A DNA stretch of 64,000 nucleotides from Lentzea guizhouensis (GCF_001701025.1 NZ_CP016793.1:2046001-2110000); one strand, 5' to 3'. Positions 37,192 to 47,462 are shown, numbered from the stretch's first letter. Numbers and translations are program-made. The notes: a model not told the origin generated them from the letters alone.

Positions 37192-38811
37192 ATGTCCGAC
37201 GCGTGGCTGGTGGGCCGCGCGAGCGAGCTCGTCGCCGTGGCCCAGAGCAGCCACCTCGCGGCGCAGCTGGACGCGGCGAACGAGATAGACCACATCCTCG
37301 CCGAGGCCCAGGGCCGCGGCGAGCCCCGCATCGTCGCGCAGCTGCTGCGCGCCGCCGCCGTGGTCCGGCTCGTCACGCCCGGCCTGGTCGACATGTCCGA
37401 CCCGCAGCTCGACGAGATGCTCGCGCACTGCCGCCGGCACGGGCTGATCGTGCTGGAGGCGGACGCGCGGGCGTTGCGCGGCCGCCGGTTCCTGCTGGGC
37501 AACGCCGAGGACAAGGCGCTCACCGAGATCGCCGCGGCGCTCGCGATGATGCTCGACGAGGAGCCGGAGCCCGACCCGGTCTTCGACAAGCGGACGTGGG
37601 ACCAGCTGCTGGCCACGACCCTGCAGGACATCGCGCTGGTGCTGACCCAGCTGGGCGTCTACGAGATGGCCGACGACGTGCTGGCCCGCGCGCACAACGC
37701 GCTGTGGGAGAGCGGTCAGCCGCACCAGATCTACGTGCACCTGGTGAACCGCACGCGGCTGCGGATCGGCTGGGGCCTGCGTCTCGAACGGGTGAACTTC
37801 CGGCAGGAGGCCGACGAGCAGTTCCGGGTCGCGGCCGGGCTCGCCGAGGCCGCCGAGGTCCCGTTCCGCCAGTCGCTGCACCCCGGCAGGCGCGACCTCG
37901 ACGCCGCCGAGCAGGTGCCGATCCTCGGTGCCGCGCAGGCGCTGACGAACCCGAGCGAGGACCACCTCGACCGGCTGTGGTCGTTGCGCGGGCTGTCCAT
38001 GTACGCGCGGGAGCTGATCATCGTCGCGATCGCGCTGGCCCGGTGCCTGGTCGAGGCGAACCGGCTCGACGACGCGCTGAAGGTGCTCGGCGACACCCGC
38101 ACGCAGATGGAGCACGACACGTCGGAACCGTCGCTGGTGCTGTCGCTGGAACGCGAGTACGCGCACCTCTGCGGTCCACACACGACGTCCGCTTTGGAGG
38201 CTTACAACTCGGCGCTGGAGGCCGAGCTGTGGCACATGCGGGAGTCGCGGGTCGCCACGTTGATGACGCGCCGTGAACACGAACGGCTGACGCGTGCGCA
38301 CGGTGCGATAGCGCAGCAGGCGTTGCAGGACCCGTTGACCGGGCTGCCGAACCGCCGCGCGCTCGACGACAAGATGGGCGAGCTCATCGCCGGTGAGGTG
38401 TACCCGTTCTCGATCGCCCTGGTGGACCTCGACGGGTTCAAGGGCGTGAACGACCGGCATTCACACGCCGAGGGTGATGATGTTCTTCGGGTGATTGCCA
38501 GCACACTCCGCCAGGCGCTGCGGGGTGACGACATGGTGGCCCGCTACGGCGGCGACGAGTTCGTGGTGCTGCTGCCGGGAGCACCCCTGCACGCCGCGGA
38601 GGCCGCGCTCGGCCGGGCCGTGGATGCCGTGGCAGGCCTGCCAATCGACCTCTCACGCGGGGTGACGCTGTCGGTCGGGGTCATCTCGCTGCGCCCGCGC
38701 GAATCGGCCAACCAGGCCCTGTCAAGAGCTGACTCGGCGATGTACGTGGCGAAGCGCCAGGGTGGCTGCCAGGTTGCGGCGGTGGCGGGGGAGCCGTCCG
38801 CGGAGGCTTAG
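37192..38811 (+). CDS. Diguanylate cyclase with N-terminal helical repeat region
   Basis: About 539 residues. The C-terminal GGDEF domain (from about residue 375) includes [32 protein letters not shown] and the active site [14 protein letters not shown] near residue 451, all intact, so synthesis of cyclic di-GMP from two GTP is expected. No RxxD inhibitory site is evident five residues before the active site. The N-terminal 350 residues are helical and TPR-like ([33 protein letters not shown]), without a membrane segment. No EAL domain. TTG 37123 and GTG 37171 are alternative starts in frame. Confidence 0.88.
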   Translation: MSDAWLVGRASELVAVAQSSHLAAQLDAANEIDHILAEAQGRGEPRIVAQLLRAAAVVRLVTPGLVDMSDPQLDEMLAHCRRHGLIVLEADARALRGRRFLLGNAEDKALTEIAAALAMMLDEEPEPDPVFDKRTWDQLLATTLQDIALVLTQLGVYEMADDVLARAHNALWESGQPHQIYVHLVNRTRLRIGWGLRLERVNFRQEADEQFRVAAGLAEAAEVPFRQSLHPGRRDLDAAEQVPILGAAQALTNPSEDHLDRLWSLRGLSMYARELIIVAIALARCLVEANRLDDALKVLGDTRTQMEHDTSEPSLVLSLEREYAHLCGPHTTSALEAYNSALEAELWHMRESRVATLMTRREHERLTRAHGAIAQQALQDPLTGLPNRRALDDKMGELIAGEVYPFSIALVDLDGFKGVNDRHSHAEGDDVLRVIASTLRQALRGDDMVARYGGDEFVVLLPGAPLHAAEAALGRAVDAVAGLPIDLSRGVTLSVGVISLRPRESANQALSRADSAMYVAKRQGGCQVAAVAGEPSAEA

Positions 38812-38858
38812 GCTGGTCCGCGGACTTCGAACCACCCAGCCTGTTAGGGAGAGCGTTG

Positions 38859-40328
38859 ATGCTCGAAGGCCCTGTCAGCACGGTCGTGCTCGCCGCCGGG
38901 GAAGGCACCCGCATGCGGTCGTCCACGCCGAAGGTGCTGCACCGGATCGCCGGACGTTCACTCGTCGAACACGCGGTGCGCGCGGCGGCGGGCACAGACC
39001 CCGACCACCTCGCCGTCGTCGTCGGCCACGGCCGGGAGGCGGTCACCGAGCACCTCGACGCCTTGTCCGGCGCGCTGGGCCGCAAGGTCACCGTCGCCGT
39101 GCAGGCCGAGCAGAAGGGCACCGGGCACGCGGTCTCGTGCGGCCTGGCCGAGCTGCCGCACGACCTGGGCGGCACCGTGGTCGTGAGCTACGGCGACGTG
39201 CCGCTGCTCGACACGCCGACGCTGACCGCGCTGCTGGCCGAGCACTCTGCCGCCGGCAACGCGGTGACCGTGCTGACCGCCGTGGTGGACAACCCCACCG
39301 GGTACGGCCGGATCGTGCGCGACGCCGACGGCTCCGTGCAGCGGATCGTCGAGCAGAAGGACGCCAGCGCGACCGAGCAGCTGATCACCGAGATCAACTC
39401 GGGCGTGTACGCGTTCGACGCGGCGGTGCTGCGCGACGGGCTGTCGCGGCTGTCGACCGACAACGCGCAGGGCGAGCTGTACCTCACCGACGTGCTGGGC
39501 ATCGCCCGCGGCGACGGCCTGCGGGTCGGCGCCCTGACCGCGTCCGACCGCTGGCTCGTCGAGGGCATCAATGACCGCGTGCAGCTGGCCGCCGTCGGTG
39601 CCGAGATGAACCGCCGGATCGTCGAGGACCACCTGCGCTCCGGCGTCACGTTCGTCGACCCGGCCTCGGCCTGGGTGGACGCGGACGTGCGGATCGGCCA
39701 GGACGCGCTGATCGAGCCGAACGTGCAGCTCCGCGCGGGCACGGTGATCGGTTCCGGTGCCGTGGTCGGCCCGGACACCACGCTGTCCGGCGTGGCGGTG
39801 GGCGACGGCGCCTCGGTCGTGCGGACCCACGGCAGCGACTCGGAGATCGGCGCCGGCGCGAGCGTCGGCCCGTTCGCCTACCTGCGCCCCGGTACGTCTC
39901 TAGGCGTCAAGGGCAAGATCGGCACGTTCGTCGAGACCAAGAACTCGACGATCGGCGAGGGTTCGAAGGTCCCCCACCTGTCCTACATCGGCGACGCCAC
40001 GATCGGCGATCACAGCAACATCGGTGCAGCATCGGTAACTGTCAACTACGACGGGGTGAACAAGCACCGCACGATCGTCGGATCCCACTGCCGCACCGGC
40101 TCGGACAACATGTTCGTAGCGCCGGTGACGGTGGGCGACGGCGCGTACACCGGCGCGGGCACGGTCCTGCGCCGCGACGTCCCACCGGGCGCACTGGCCG
40201 TGTCCGGCGGCCCGCAGCGCAACCTCGAAGGCTGGGTCCTCAGCCGGCGTGAGGGCACGGCGGCGGCCCAGGCGGCCGCCGCGGCACTCGCGCAGCAGAA
40301 TTCCGAGAAGACAGAGGAGGGTCGCTGA
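38859..40328 (+). CDS. glmU: Bifunctional GlmU: glucosamine-1-P acetyltransferase / UDP-GlcNAc pyrophosphorylase
   Basis: 489 residues. The N-terminal uridyltransferase has [33 protein letters not shown] and [11 protein letters not shown]. The C-terminal left-handed beta-helix has hexapeptide repeats ([21 protein letters not shown]-type turns) and the acetyltransferase site region [15 protein letters not shown]. The enzyme makes UDP-N-acetylglucosamine for peptidoglycan. An AGGGAGAG ribosome site supports ATG 38859, preceded by an in-frame TTG. prs follows after two bases, so the two form an operon. Confidence 0.97.
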   Translation: MLEGPVSTVVLAAGEGTRMRSSTPKVLHRIAGRSLVEHAVRAAAGTDPDHLAVVVGHGREAVTEHLDALSGALGRKVTVAVQAEQKGTGHAVSCGLAELPHDLGGTVVVSYGDVPLLDTPTLTALLAEHSAAGNAVTVLTAVVDNPTGYGRIVRDADGSVQRIVEQKDASATEQLITEINSGVYAFDAAVLRDGLSRLSTDNAQGELYLTDVLGIARGDGLRVGALTASDRWLVEGINDRVQLAAVGAEMNRRIVEDHLRSGVTFVDPASAWVDADVRIGQDALIEPNVQLRAGTVIGSGAVVGPDTTLSGVAVGDGASVVRTHGSDSEIGAGASVGPFAYLRPGTSLGVKGKIGTFVETKNSTIGEGSKVPHLSYIGDATIGDHSNIGAASVTVNYDGVNKHRTIVGSHCRTGSDNMFVAPVTVGDGAYTGAGTVLRRDVPPGALAVSGGPQRNLEGWVLSRREGTAAAQAAAAALAQQNSEKTEEGR

Positions 40329-40330
40329 CC

Positions 40331-41314
40331 GTGAACCCGCAGATGTCCGGCACACCGAAGAAGAACCTGATGCTCTTCGGAGGTCGTGCCTACCCGGAGC
40401 TGACGGAGGAGGTCGCGAAGCACCTCAACGTCACCGTGACCCCGCAGCAGGCCTACGACTTCGCGAACGGCGAGATCTTCGTCCGCTTCGAGGAGTCGGT
40501 CCGCGGCTGCGACGCCTTCGTGATCCAGTCCCACACCGCTCCCATCAACCAGTGGCTGATGGAGCAGCTGATCATGGTCGACGCCCTGAAGCGCGCCTCG
40601 GCCAAGCGGATCACCGTGATCATGCCGTACTACCCGTACGGCCGTCAGGACAAGAAGCACCGCGGCCGCGAGCCGATCTCCGCGCGCCTCATCGCCGACA
40701 TGTTCAAGACCGCCGGCGCCGACCGCCTCGTCTCGGTCGACCTGCACACCGCCCAGATCCAGGGCTTCTTCGACGGCCCGGTCGACCACCTGTGGGCCAT
40801 GCCCCTGCTGGCCGACCACATCCGCGGCAAGTACGCGGGCCACGACCTCACCGTCGTCTCCCCCGACGCTGGCCGCACCAAGCTCGCCGAGAAGTGGGCC
40901 GACACCCTGGGCGGCGCGCCGATCGCGTTCATCCACAAGACCCGCGACCCGCTGCGCCCCAACGAGGTCGTCTCGAACCGCGTGGTCGGCAAGGTCGAGG
41001 GCCGCCTCTGCATCGTGATCGACGACATGGTCGACACCGGCGGCACCATCGCCGGCGCCGTGAAGCAGCTGCTGAACGAGGGCGCCGCCGACGTGGTCAT
41101 CGCCGCCACGCACGGCATCCTCTCCGGCCCGGCCACCGAGCGCCTGCAGAACTCCGGCGCCCGCGAGGTCGTGTTCACCGACACGCTGCCGATCCCGGCG
41201 GAGAAGCGCTTCCCCTCGATGACCGTGCTGTCGATCGCGCCGCTGCTGGCGCGGGTCATCCAGGAGGTGTTCGAGGACGGGTCGGTGACGTCGCTGTTCG
41301 ACGGCAACGCCTGA
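40331..41314 (+). CDS. prs: Ribose-phosphate pyrophosphokinase
   Basis: 327 residues. PRPP synthase hallmarks: FANGEIFVRFEESVRG, the catalytic flexible loop YYPYGRQDKKHRGREPISAR, VDLHTAQIQGFF and the ribose-5-phosphate loop VIDDMVDTGGTIAGAVKQL. It supplies PRPP for nucleotides, His, Trp and arabinogalactan precursors. It begins with GTG two bases after glmU; the glmU-prs pair is conserved in actinobacteria. In M. tuberculosis the lipoprotein gene lpqT follows; here it is absent and a terminator and rplY follow directly. Confidence 0.97.
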   Translation: MNPQMSGTPKKNLMLFGGRAYPELTEEVAKHLNVTVTPQQAYDFANGEIFVRFEESVRGCDAFVIQSHTAPINQWLMEQLIMVDALKRASAKRITVIMPYYPYGRQDKKHRGREPISARLIADMFKTAGADRLVSVDLHTAQIQGFFDGPVDHLWAMPLLADHIRGKYAGHDLTVVSPDAGRTKLAEKWADTLGGAPIAFIHKTRDPLRPNEVVSNRVVGKVEGRLCIVIDDMVDTGGTIAGAVKQLLNEGAADVVIAATHGILSGPATERLQNSGAREVVFTDTLPIPAEKRFPSMTVLSIAPLLARVIQEVFEDGSVTSLFDGNA

Positions 41315-41326
41315 TCGTTCTGCCCT

Positions 41327-41367
41327 GGGGGCCTTGCACGCACGCTTCGGCGGGCGTGGAGGGCCCC
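41327..41367 (+). terminator. Terminator of glmU-prs
   Basis: Two-part stem: outer GGGGCC/GGCCCC and inner CACGC/GCGTG, with a GC-rich loop, 12 bases after the prs stop. It is followed by CTTCGGCTTTCG with scattered T residues. Confidence 0.65.
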
Positions 41368-41534
41368 TTCGGCTTTCGCGCGGTTCGTTCGCAGGCTCGC
41401 GCAGAGGTCCCCTCCGCGGTTGGGTCCCCCGCGACCCAACGTACCGACGGGGTCTGACAACCTCGGGGCACCGACGCTGCCCCTCCCTCCCCCCGCCACC
41501 GACCCCCGATTAGGCCTCCCGATCCTCTCTCACC

Positions 41535-41718
41535 TACACTGGTCGGGTTGCCTCGGCGAGGGCGAGCTACCTAGCTCGGCGTGATCGACGCGGTGGCTTG
41601 ATGCCGCGCGTGTTGACCTGTTCCGCGCTGCTCGCCGCCGCTGGCCATCACCCCCACACGCTGATACTTGTGCACCGCCCCGACGTACAAGGCCAGACCT
41701 GTTAAGGAGTACCCCACC
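41535..41718 (+). promoter_or_regulatory. Putative rplY promoter and structured leader
   Basis: After the prs terminator, 41368-41534 shows nothing recognisable. TACACT at 41535-41540 is a reasonable actinobacterial -10 element, although no good -35 is seen. It would give a leader of about 170 bases containing a perfect hairpin CGAGCTA/TAGCTCG (41563-41578) and ending with the strong ribosome site AAGGAGT. A long structured leader before a ribosomal protein gene suggests autogenous control by L25, but this is inference. Confidence 0.4.
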
Positions 41719-42321
41719 GTGTCCGAGGTCCGTCTCGCCGCTGAGCAGCGCACTGAATTCGGCAAGGGCGCCGCCCGCCGTACCCGTCGCGCCGGCAAGA
41801 TCCCCGCGGTGCTCTACGGCCACGGTTCCGACCCGAAGCACCTGGCCCTGCCGGCGCTCGAGTTCGCCCGTGTCGTCCGTGAGCACGGTCAGAACGCCGT
41901 CCTCACCCTCGCCCTCGACGGCGGGAGTGAGCTGGCGCTGACCAAGACCGTCACCACGCATCCCATCAAGAACTACATCGAGCACGTCGACCTGCTGCTC
42001 GTCCAGCGCGGCGAGAAGGTCACCGTCGAGGTGCCGCTGGTCATCTCGGGCGAGCCCGCCTCGGGCACGCTGCTGACGCAGGACCTCAGCACGATCCAGA
42101 TCGAGTCCGACGCGATGAACATCCCGGAGCAGATCGAGCTGTCGATCGACGGTGTCGCCGCGGGCACGCAGATCCACGCCAGCGACCTGACGCTGCCGGA
42201 GGGTGCCGTCCTGATCACCGACGCCGACGCCCTCGTCGTCGCCGTCAACGAGGCGCCGTCCGCGGCGCAGCTCGAGGGTGACGACACCGCTGCCCCGGCC
42301 GAGGCCACCGAGGAGAGCTGA
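41719..42321 (+). CDS. rplY: Ribosomal protein bL25 (CTC type)
   Basis: 200 residues. The N-terminal 5S rRNA-binding L25 domain (RTEFGKGAARRTRRAGKIPAVLYGHG and IEHVDLL) is followed by the TL5/CTC beta domain (EVPLVISGEPASG, LSIDGVAAGTQIHASDL) and an acidic Ala/Glu tail. It binds 5S rRNA in the large subunit and is often stress linked. Start GTG 41719 has an AAGGAGT site nine bases upstream. Next to pth as in mycobacteria, but with a DivIVA-repeat gene inserted. Confidence 0.97.
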   Translation: MSEVRLAAEQRTEFGKGAARRTRRAGKIPAVLYGHGSDPKHLALPALEFARVVREHGQNAVLTLALDGGSELALTKTVTTHPIKNYIEHVDLLLVQRGEKVTVEVPLVISGEPASGTLLTQDLSTIQIESDAMNIPEQIELSIDGVAAGTQIHASDLTLPEGAVLITDADALVVAVNEAPSAAQLEGDDTAAPAEATEES

Positions 42322-42345
42322 GCCCCATCACGTCGGGCCGGACAA

Positions 42346-42384
42346 ACGGCGCGCCACCTCCTCACGAGGGGGGCGGCGCGCCGT
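42346..42384 (+). promoter_or_regulatory. Hairpin after rplY that overlaps the next ribosome-binding site
   Basis: Perfect 10-bp arms ACGGCGCGCC (42346-42355) and GGCGCGCCGT (42375-42384). Inside them CCTCCT faces AGGGGGG, so the likely Shine-Dalgarno sequence of the following gene is paired with an anti-SD-like stretch. The right arm ends at the first base of the TTG start. It may terminate rplY transcription or hold down translation of the DivIVA-repeat protein. Confidence 0.55.
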
Positions 42385-42890
42385 TGCAGCACCTGCGTCC
42401 GACCGAGATCAGGGTCAAGACCTTCCGCCGCAAGCGGCAGGGGTACGACCCCGGCCAGGTGCACGAGTTCCTGCTGATCATCGCCGACGCGCTGGCCGGC
42501 CGGATGCGGCTCAACCCCGACCACGTGCACACCGTGCGGTTCGCCGCGGTGCCCAACGGCTACGACCCGCGGGCCGTGGACGAGCTGCTGCACCTGCTGG
42601 AGTTCCAGGTCCGCAACGGCATCGTGCCGCCCACCGGCCTGAACACCGGTGAGGACCTGGCCGCGCGCAAGATCCCCAAGTCGAGCACCGGCTACGATCG
42701 CGTCGAAGTCGACGCCTTCCTCGCCCGCGCCGCGGCCAACCTGGACGGCCGGGGTGCGATGACCTCCACCGAGGTCCGCAACACCCGGTTCAGCACCACG
42801 TCCGGCCTGCTGGGCCGCGGGTACCAGGTGCAGGCCGTGGACGCGTTGCTGGACGACCTCGAGCAGGAGTTGCGCTTCCGTGGACGATGA
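42384..42890 (+). CDS. Small protein of four DivIVA-like repeats
   Basis: 168 residues built almost entirely of four copies of the DivIVA N-terminal motif, in which a hydrophobic strand is followed by a GYD turn and a short helix with the pattern V-D-x-hydrophobic-L: residues 4-37 ([16 protein letters not shown]), 43-76 ([12 protein letters not shown]), 90-120 ([12 protein letters not shown]) and 127-163 ([12 protein letters not shown]). The long coiled coil of true DivIVA/Wag31 is missing. The motif binds curved membranes or partner proteins at poles and septa in DivIVA, so a scaffold role is inferred. Start is TTG; the end overlaps pth by 11 bases. Confidence 0.8.
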   Translation: MQHLRPTEIRVKTFRRKRQGYDPGQVHEFLLIIADALAGRMRLNPDHVHTVRFAAVPNGYDPRAVDELLHLLEFQVRNGIVPPTGLNTGEDLAARKIPKSSTGYDRVEVDAFLARAAANLDGRGAMTSTEVRNTRFSTTSGLLGRGYQVQAVDALLDDLEQELRFRGR

Positions 42891-43458
42891 GCTCGCCCCG
42901 AACGATCTCGCACTGATCGTCGGCCTGGGCAATCCCGGCCCGAAGTACGAAGGCAACCGCCACAACATCGGGTTCCTCGTCCTCGACGAGCTGGCCGCCC
43001 GCGTCGGCGGCAAGTTCAAGGCCCACCGCTCCGGCGCTGAGATCGTCGAGGGCCGCCTGTCCGGCCGCCGCGTCGTCCTCGCCAAGCCGCGCAGCTTCAT
43101 GAACCTCTCCGGCGGGCCCGTCTCCAGCGCCGCCAAGTTCTACAAGCCCACCATCATCGTCGTCGTCCACGACGAGCTCGACCTCCCGTTCGCCGCGATC
43201 AGGATGAAGCTCGGCGGCGGCGACAACGGCCACAACGGACTCCGCTCCATCACGAAGTCGTTGGGCACCAAGGACTACCACCGCGTCCGCTTCGGCGTCG
43301 ACCGCCCGCCGGGCCGCCAGGACCCCGCCGACTACGTGCTCAGGGACTTCTCCGCGGTGGAGCGCAAGCAGCTCGCCCTGGAGATCGACCGGGCGGCGGA
43401 CGCGACGGAGGCGTTGGTCAGCAAGGGCCTGGAAGCCGCCCAAAACGCCTTCCACTGA
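42880..43458 (+). CDS. pth: Peptidyl-tRNA hydrolase
   Basis: 192 residues; recycles tRNA by hydrolysing peptidyl-tRNA released from stalled ribosomes. Conserved residues are intact: Asn in [18 protein letters not shown] with the catalytic His, [11 protein letters not shown], Asp in [10 protein letters not shown], and [13 protein letters not shown]. It begins with GTG inside the end of the DivIVA-repeat gene. Usual length. rplY-pth order is conserved across actinobacteria. Confidence 0.97.
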   Translation: MDDELAPNDLALIVGLGNPGPKYEGNRHNIGFLVLDELAARVGGKFKAHRSGAEIVEGRLSGRRVVLAKPRSFMNLSGGPVSSAAKFYKPTIIVVVHDELDLPFAAIRMKLGGGDNGHNGLRSITKSLGTKDYHRVRFGVDRPPGRQDPADYVLRDFSAVERKQLALEIDRAADATEALVSKGLEAAQNAFH

Positions 43459-43493
43459 GCCGTAGGATGACGGCATGACCAACCGAAAGGCTC

Positions 43494-43802
43494 ATGCCGC
43501 GTAGGCGTCCCGACGTGCTGAAGGGCTTCTCCAGCCGGTTCCTCGGCGACCTGGACCGCCTCGAACGCACCCGCAACTACCTCTGGCCGGGCGAAGTCAT
43601 GCGCGCCCTCGAAGCCTGGCTCAGGTATGCGGACTCTCCCGCTCGCCGTTTCTGGCTCGACGACAACCTCGTCGACGACTGCGGCTGCTGCCCTGATCCC
43701 GTCGAACAGCGCCAGCTCCTGGAGCACGTCGCCTGCGCGCTCCCCCGCAAGAGTGCGCGGGAGCTGCGCAGACGACTCGACGAGCTCGATGACCTCTACT
43801 AG
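43494..43802 (+). CDS. Conserved small protein of unknown function
   Basis: 102 residues, basic N terminus ([12 protein letters not shown]), central [18 protein letters not shown] and a Cys cluster [14 protein letters not shown] followed by an amphipathic C-terminal helix ([16 protein letters not shown]). The Cys arrangement could bind metal but is short. I cannot name the family. An AAAGG element three bases before the ATG is a weak ribosome site. The TAG stop overlaps by two bases the stop of the convergent acyl-AMP ligase gene. Confidence 0.68.
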   Translation: MPRRRPDVLKGFSSRFLGDLDRLERTRNYLWPGEVMRALEAWLRYADSPARRFWLDDNLVDDCGCCPDPVEQRQLLEHVACALPRKSARELRRRLDELDDLY

Positions 43803-45412
43803 ACCAGCGCGGCCGCCGCGGACCGCCGGAGCTTGCCCGACGGCGTCTTCGGCAACGTCCCCGGCGGCTGCACCACCACGGCGAACGGGCGCAACCCGAC
43901 CGCGTCGACCACGCGGGCCGTGACCTCCTTGACCAGGCCCTTCTCCGCCTCCGCGTCACCGGCCAGCTTCGACTCGACGACGACGGCGAACCGTTCGCGC
44001 TGCGTCCCGGCGTCCAGGCGCACGGCCACCGCGTTGCCCGCGCGCACGCCGTCCACCGAGCAGGCCGCGCGTTCGACGTCGGTCGGGTAGATGTTGCGGC
44101 CGCCCATGATGATGACGTCCTTGCGCCGCCCGCAGACGACGACCTGGCCGTCCTCGACGGTGTAGCCGAGGTCCCCGGTGGACAGCCAGCCCTCGGCGTC
44201 CTGTGTGGCCAGTGGGCCGTTCACGGTCAGGTAGCCGGGGGTGACGGCGTCGCCGCGGATCTGGATCTCGCCGACCGAGCGCAGGCCCACCACGCCACCC
44301 GAGTCGTTGACCACGCGCAGTTCCAGGCCCGGCAACGGCGGTCCGAGCAGCGGGTAGGCACGGCCGTTCTCGGACGGCACGGCCTGGCGCGAGGCCTCCA
44401 GCTCGTCGGCGTCCACCACGTCCACCGACAGGCCGGTGAACAACGGCGCGAAAGCCACGCCCAGGGTGGTCTCCGCCATGCCGTACGCCGCCAGGATCGA
44501 CTCCGGTCGCAGGCCGAAACGCGCGCCCGCGTCGATGAACGACTTGACCGCCGCCGGGTCGATCGGCTCGGCGCCGTTCAAGGCCAGCCTCAGCGTGGAC
44601 AGGTCGAACGAGTCGGACGACGAGGCCAGCCGGCGCGCCACGATCGCGTAGGCGAAGTTCGGCGCGGCGGTGATGGTGCCCTTGTGGCGCGTGATCAGGT
44701 CCGCCCACAGGGTCGGGCGCGACAGGAAGTCGACAGGTGTGACCTTCACGAGCTCCAGGCCGAACAGCATCGGCACGGTCAGGAACCCGACCATCCCCAT
44801 GTCGTGGAACAACGGCAGCCACGACACCATGACGTCGGACTCCGGGTCCAGCGCCGCTGCCTCGCGCATTCCAAGCGCGTTCGACATCAGGTTGCGGTGG
44901 GTGATGCGCACCGCTTTGGGGTCGGCGGTGGAGCCACTGGTCAACTGCAGCAGTGCGGTGGCATCCTCGGAGGTGGGAACAGGGTCGGCGATCGGCTCGC
45001 CGTCGAGCTCGGCCACCGTGCGGTAGGCGATCCCGTGCTCGTCCAGCACGGGGGCCAGCGCGTCGAACGGGGCGCCGAGCAGCACCAGACGAGAGTCGAT
45101 CATGGCGAGCACCCGCATCGTGTCCTCGGCCCACTCGGCCAGGTCGGTGCGCGGTGTGGGTTGATGCAACATCGTGACGCTCCCACCGCACAGCCAGACG
45201 GCTTGCACGGCCGGGGCGATGGCGGCGGGTTCGGCGGCGAGCACCGCGACCGCGGTGCCCGGCGCCAGATCGAGCGCACCGGCCATCCGCCGGGCGCGTT
45301 CGTGCACCTCGGCCCAGGTCCGGCGGACGGGCTCGGCGGGCTCACCCGTCGTCATGCCCCTGTCCCTGCCGTTTGCGGCCGTCGCCAGCATCACATCCAC
45401 GAACTGACTCAT
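43799..45412 (-). CDS. Fatty-acyl-AMP ligase (FadD/Pks16-like)
   Basis: 537-residue ANL-superfamily adenylating enzyme. AMP-binding P-loop [57 protein letters not shown] and the hinge/C-terminal [20 protein letters not shown], with the catalytic Lys in [11 protein letters not shown]. The FHDMGM and AETTLG forms are those of fatty-acyl-AMP ligases, which hand acyl-adenylates to carrier proteins. It is the positional counterpart of M. tuberculosis Rv1013 (pks16) between pth and ispE. The open frame runs upstream, but [13 protein letters not shown] at 45412 is the natural start. Confidence 0.9.
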   Translation of the reverse strand: MSQFVDVMLATAANGRDRGMTTGEPAEPVRRTWAEVHERARRMAGALDLAPGTAVAVLAAEPAAIAPAVQAVWLCGGSVTMLHQPTPRTDLAEWAEDTMRVLAMIDSRLVLLGAPFDALAPVLDEHGIAYRTVAELDGEPIADPVPTSEDATALLQLTSGSTADPKAVRITHRNLMSNALGMREAAALDPESDVMVSWLPLFHDMGMVGFLTVPMLFGLELVKVTPVDFLSRPTLWADLITRHKGTITAAPNFAYAIVARRLASSSDSFDLSTLRLALNGAEPIDPAAVKSFIDAGARFGLRPESILAAYGMAETTLGVAFAPLFTGLSVDVVDADELEASRQAVPSENGRAYPLLGPPLPGLELRVVNDSGGVVGLRSVGEIQIRGDAVTPGYLTVNGPLATQDAEGWLSTGDLGYTVEDGQVVVCGRRKDVIIMGGRNIYPTDVERAACSVDGVRAGNAVAVRLDAGTQRERFAVVVESKLAGDAEAEKGLVKEVTARVVDAVGLRPFAVVVQPPGTLPKTPSGKLRRSAAAALV

Positions 45413-45512
45413 GTTCGCGATCGTAGTGGCGGCCTTTGGTCCATCAGGGCGAAACGTTATGCCACGCGAAACGCGATACTCCCCAGTACAGGTACGCAGG
45501 AGGAGGTCATTG

Positions 45513-46844
45513 GTGGATCGGGGCGGCCCCGGAGCGCAGCATCGTCTACCCGCGCATCCGGCACCTCTGCTCTCCGCACAGGACGTGGCGCTCGTCGCGT
45601 TCCACCGCCCTCCCAGGGGTGCGCGCGGGTACGACGCGGCCGAGGTGGACGCATTTCTCGACCGGGTCGAGGACACCATGCGCAGCAAGGACATCCTCAC
45701 GCGTGAAGATGTGCTCAACGTCAGGTTCAGCACGGCGACCCGTGATCCCGGCTACGACGTGAACGAGGTCAACGTGTTCATGGAGCTGGTGGCCGACACG
45801 TTGCGGTCCACTCCGCAACGTCAGCAGGCCGCCGCACCGGCGCAGGGCGCGCACGCCACGTCCCAGGCGCTCAGACCCGCGGTGCGACTGTCCCCCGACG
45901 ACGTGGCGGCCGTGCGGTTCCACAAGCCCAGACCGGGGACCCGCGGGTACCACGAGGGCCAGGTCGACGCGTTCCTCGACCGCATCGAGGCCACTCTGCG
46001 GGGCCAGGACAACCTGACCGCCCAACAGGTTCAGGACGCGGTCTTCGGTGAGACCGCTCCCGGCACGTTCGGCTACGACTCGGAGGACGTCGACACGTTC
46101 CTCGACCTGGTCGTGCTGATGTTCGAGACCGCTCCCCCGCCGGCCCCGGTGCCGCCGCCGACGACGCAGCTGCCGCAGCAGCGTCCGCAACGTCCGGGCC
46201 CGCCGCCGCAACAACAACGGCCCCAACCGCAACGTCCCCCGCTCGCCCCGCCGCCCAAGCCGCCGCTACAGGCACCGGCGCTGCCCGCACCGCCGCCTCC
46301 CCAGACCGTCCCGGAGCAGGGGCTCACCGCGAAGGACATCCGCAACGTCGCGTTCCACCGCCCTCCCCGCGGCCGCCGTGGCTACCAGGAGTCCCAGGTG
46401 GACGCTTTCCTCGACCGCATCGAGGCGACGCTCATGGGCCAGGACAACCTGACCGGCAAGGACGTCCGCGACATCCGGTTCTCCCGGCCGCTGATCGGCA
46501 GGCGCGGGTACGACGAGACCGAGGTGGACGCGTTCCTGGCGCAGGTCGAGCAGCAGCTCTCCGGGCCGGTGCGCAGCATCCCGCGGGTCAAGTCGTGGAA
46601 GGACCTCCGCCAGCTGCGCATCCCGCAGGCGGCGTCCGGCCAGCGCGGCTACCGCACCGCGCAGGTGGACCGGATGCTGGAGGAGATCGGCGTCGCGCTC
46701 GACGGCATGCTGGGGGCGACCTCCGAGGAGGTCATGAAGGCCCGCTTCAGCTACGCGCTGCTGTCCGGTCAGGGCTACGACACGTCGTTCATCGACGAGC
46801 TGCTGCCCCAGCTGGCCGACGAGCTGCGCCGCCGCGGCAAGTAG
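45513..46844 (+). CDS. Large protein of eight DivIVA-like repeats with Pro/Gln linker
   Basis: 443 residues. Eight copies of the DivIVA N-terminal motif can be read, beginning near residues 20, 61, 125, 167, 270, 312, 360 and 401; the clearest contain [51 protein letters not shown] and [17 protein letters not shown]. They fall into four pairs, with a Pro/Gln-rich linker at about 208-268 ([18 protein letters not shown]). There is no membrane helix or coiled coil. AGGAGG six bases before GTG 45513 sets the start. Related to the four-repeat protein at 42384; probably a polar or septal scaffold. Confidence 0.82.
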   Translation: MDRGGPGAQHRLPAHPAPLLSAQDVALVAFHRPPRGARGYDAAEVDAFLDRVEDTMRSKDILTREDVLNVRFSTATRDPGYDVNEVNVFMELVADTLRSTPQRQQAAAPAQGAHATSQALRPAVRLSPDDVAAVRFHKPRPGTRGYHEGQVDAFLDRIEATLRGQDNLTAQQVQDAVFGETAPGTFGYDSEDVDTFLDLVVLMFETAPPPAPVPPPTTQLPQQRPQRPGPPPQQQRPQPQRPPLAPPPKPPLQAPALPAPPPPQTVPEQGLTAKDIRNVAFHRPPRGRRGYQESQVDAFLDRIEATLMGQDNLTGKDVRDIRFSRPLIGRRGYDETEVDAFLAQVEQQLSGPVRSIPRVKSWKDLRQLRIPQAASGQRGYRTAQVDRMLEEIGVALDGMLGATSEEVMKARFSYALLSGQGYDTSFIDELLPQLADELRRRGK

Positions 46845-46858
46845 CCCAGTTCGCTGCT

Positions 46859-46907
46859 GGCGTCTGCAAGTACCACCAACTCGCAGTTGGTAGTACTTGC
46901 AGACGCC
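46859..46907. terminator. Long bidirectional hairpin terminator
   Basis: Arms 46859-46881 and 46885-46907, 23 bp with one mismatch and a 3-base CGC loop, centred between the convergent DivIVA-repeat and secreted-protein genes. The position is exactly that of a shared terminator. Confidence 0.8.
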
Positions 46908-46943
46908 GTGGAGCACGGGCGCCGGCAGTGCTGGCGGACGTCC

Positions 46944-47351
46944 TCAGCCGCACAAGGAGTTGCGCGAGGAGAAGTAGCTGATGCCGTAGCTGGTGTCCGT
47001 GCCGCCGTTGCGGGTCCAGGCCGTCACGCACGGGTGCTTGTCGGCCGAGCTGTAGAACTTCCCGTCTTCCTTCCACTGGCCGGCCAGCGTCCGCGTCCTG
47101 ACCTTGAACAGCAGGCCGCGGCCCTTCTCGACCGACGTGCAGTGACCGGGAGCCGCCTCACCCGACGCCCCGTGGTTGCCGAGGAACACGATCTGGGCCC
47201 TGGCGCTGCTGCCCTTGCTGATGCACACGTTGTACTGCAGCGTGTCGGCCGCCGCGGCGGTGCCGGCACCGACCAGGGTCAACGCCCCGGTCGCCGCCAC
47301 CGCACTGGCCGCCGCGACGATCCGCCTGCTCCACAACACCTTCGCACCCAT
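46944..47351 (-). CDS. Small secreted protein with four cysteines
   Basis: 135 residues. A Sec signal peptide (SRRIVAAASAVAATGALTLV, cleavage probably after GTAAAA) leaves a mature domain of about 100 residues with four Cys (NVCIS, GHCTS, HPCVT, NSLCG), probably two disulfides, and a Tyr/Ser-rich C terminus. No family is recognised. ATG 47351 is chosen; ATG 47369 is also in frame. Transcribed towards the shared hairpin at 46859-46907. Confidence 0.68.
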   Translation of the reverse strand: MGAKVLWSRRIVAAASAVAATGALTLVGAGTAAAADTLQYNVCISKGSSARAQIVFLGNHGASGEAAPGHCTSVEKGRGLLFKVRTRTLAGQWKEDGKFYSSADKHPCVTAWTRNGGTDTSYGISYFSSRNSLCG

Positions 47352-47462
47352 GGGATCCGCACTCTCCATCCGTTCGCAGTGGATCACCGGGGAGTCTGGT
47401 GCCGCGCGAGATCGGTTGGCGAGGCTCTGGCAGCGCCCGTAAGGAATTCGTCCTTTTTCGGA

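Noticed and set aside
43474..43503. Nine-codon open frame MTNRKAHAA before the small Cys protein
   Set aside because: Too short to support, no attenuator-like codon run, and it lies wholly in the leader and first codons of the next gene.
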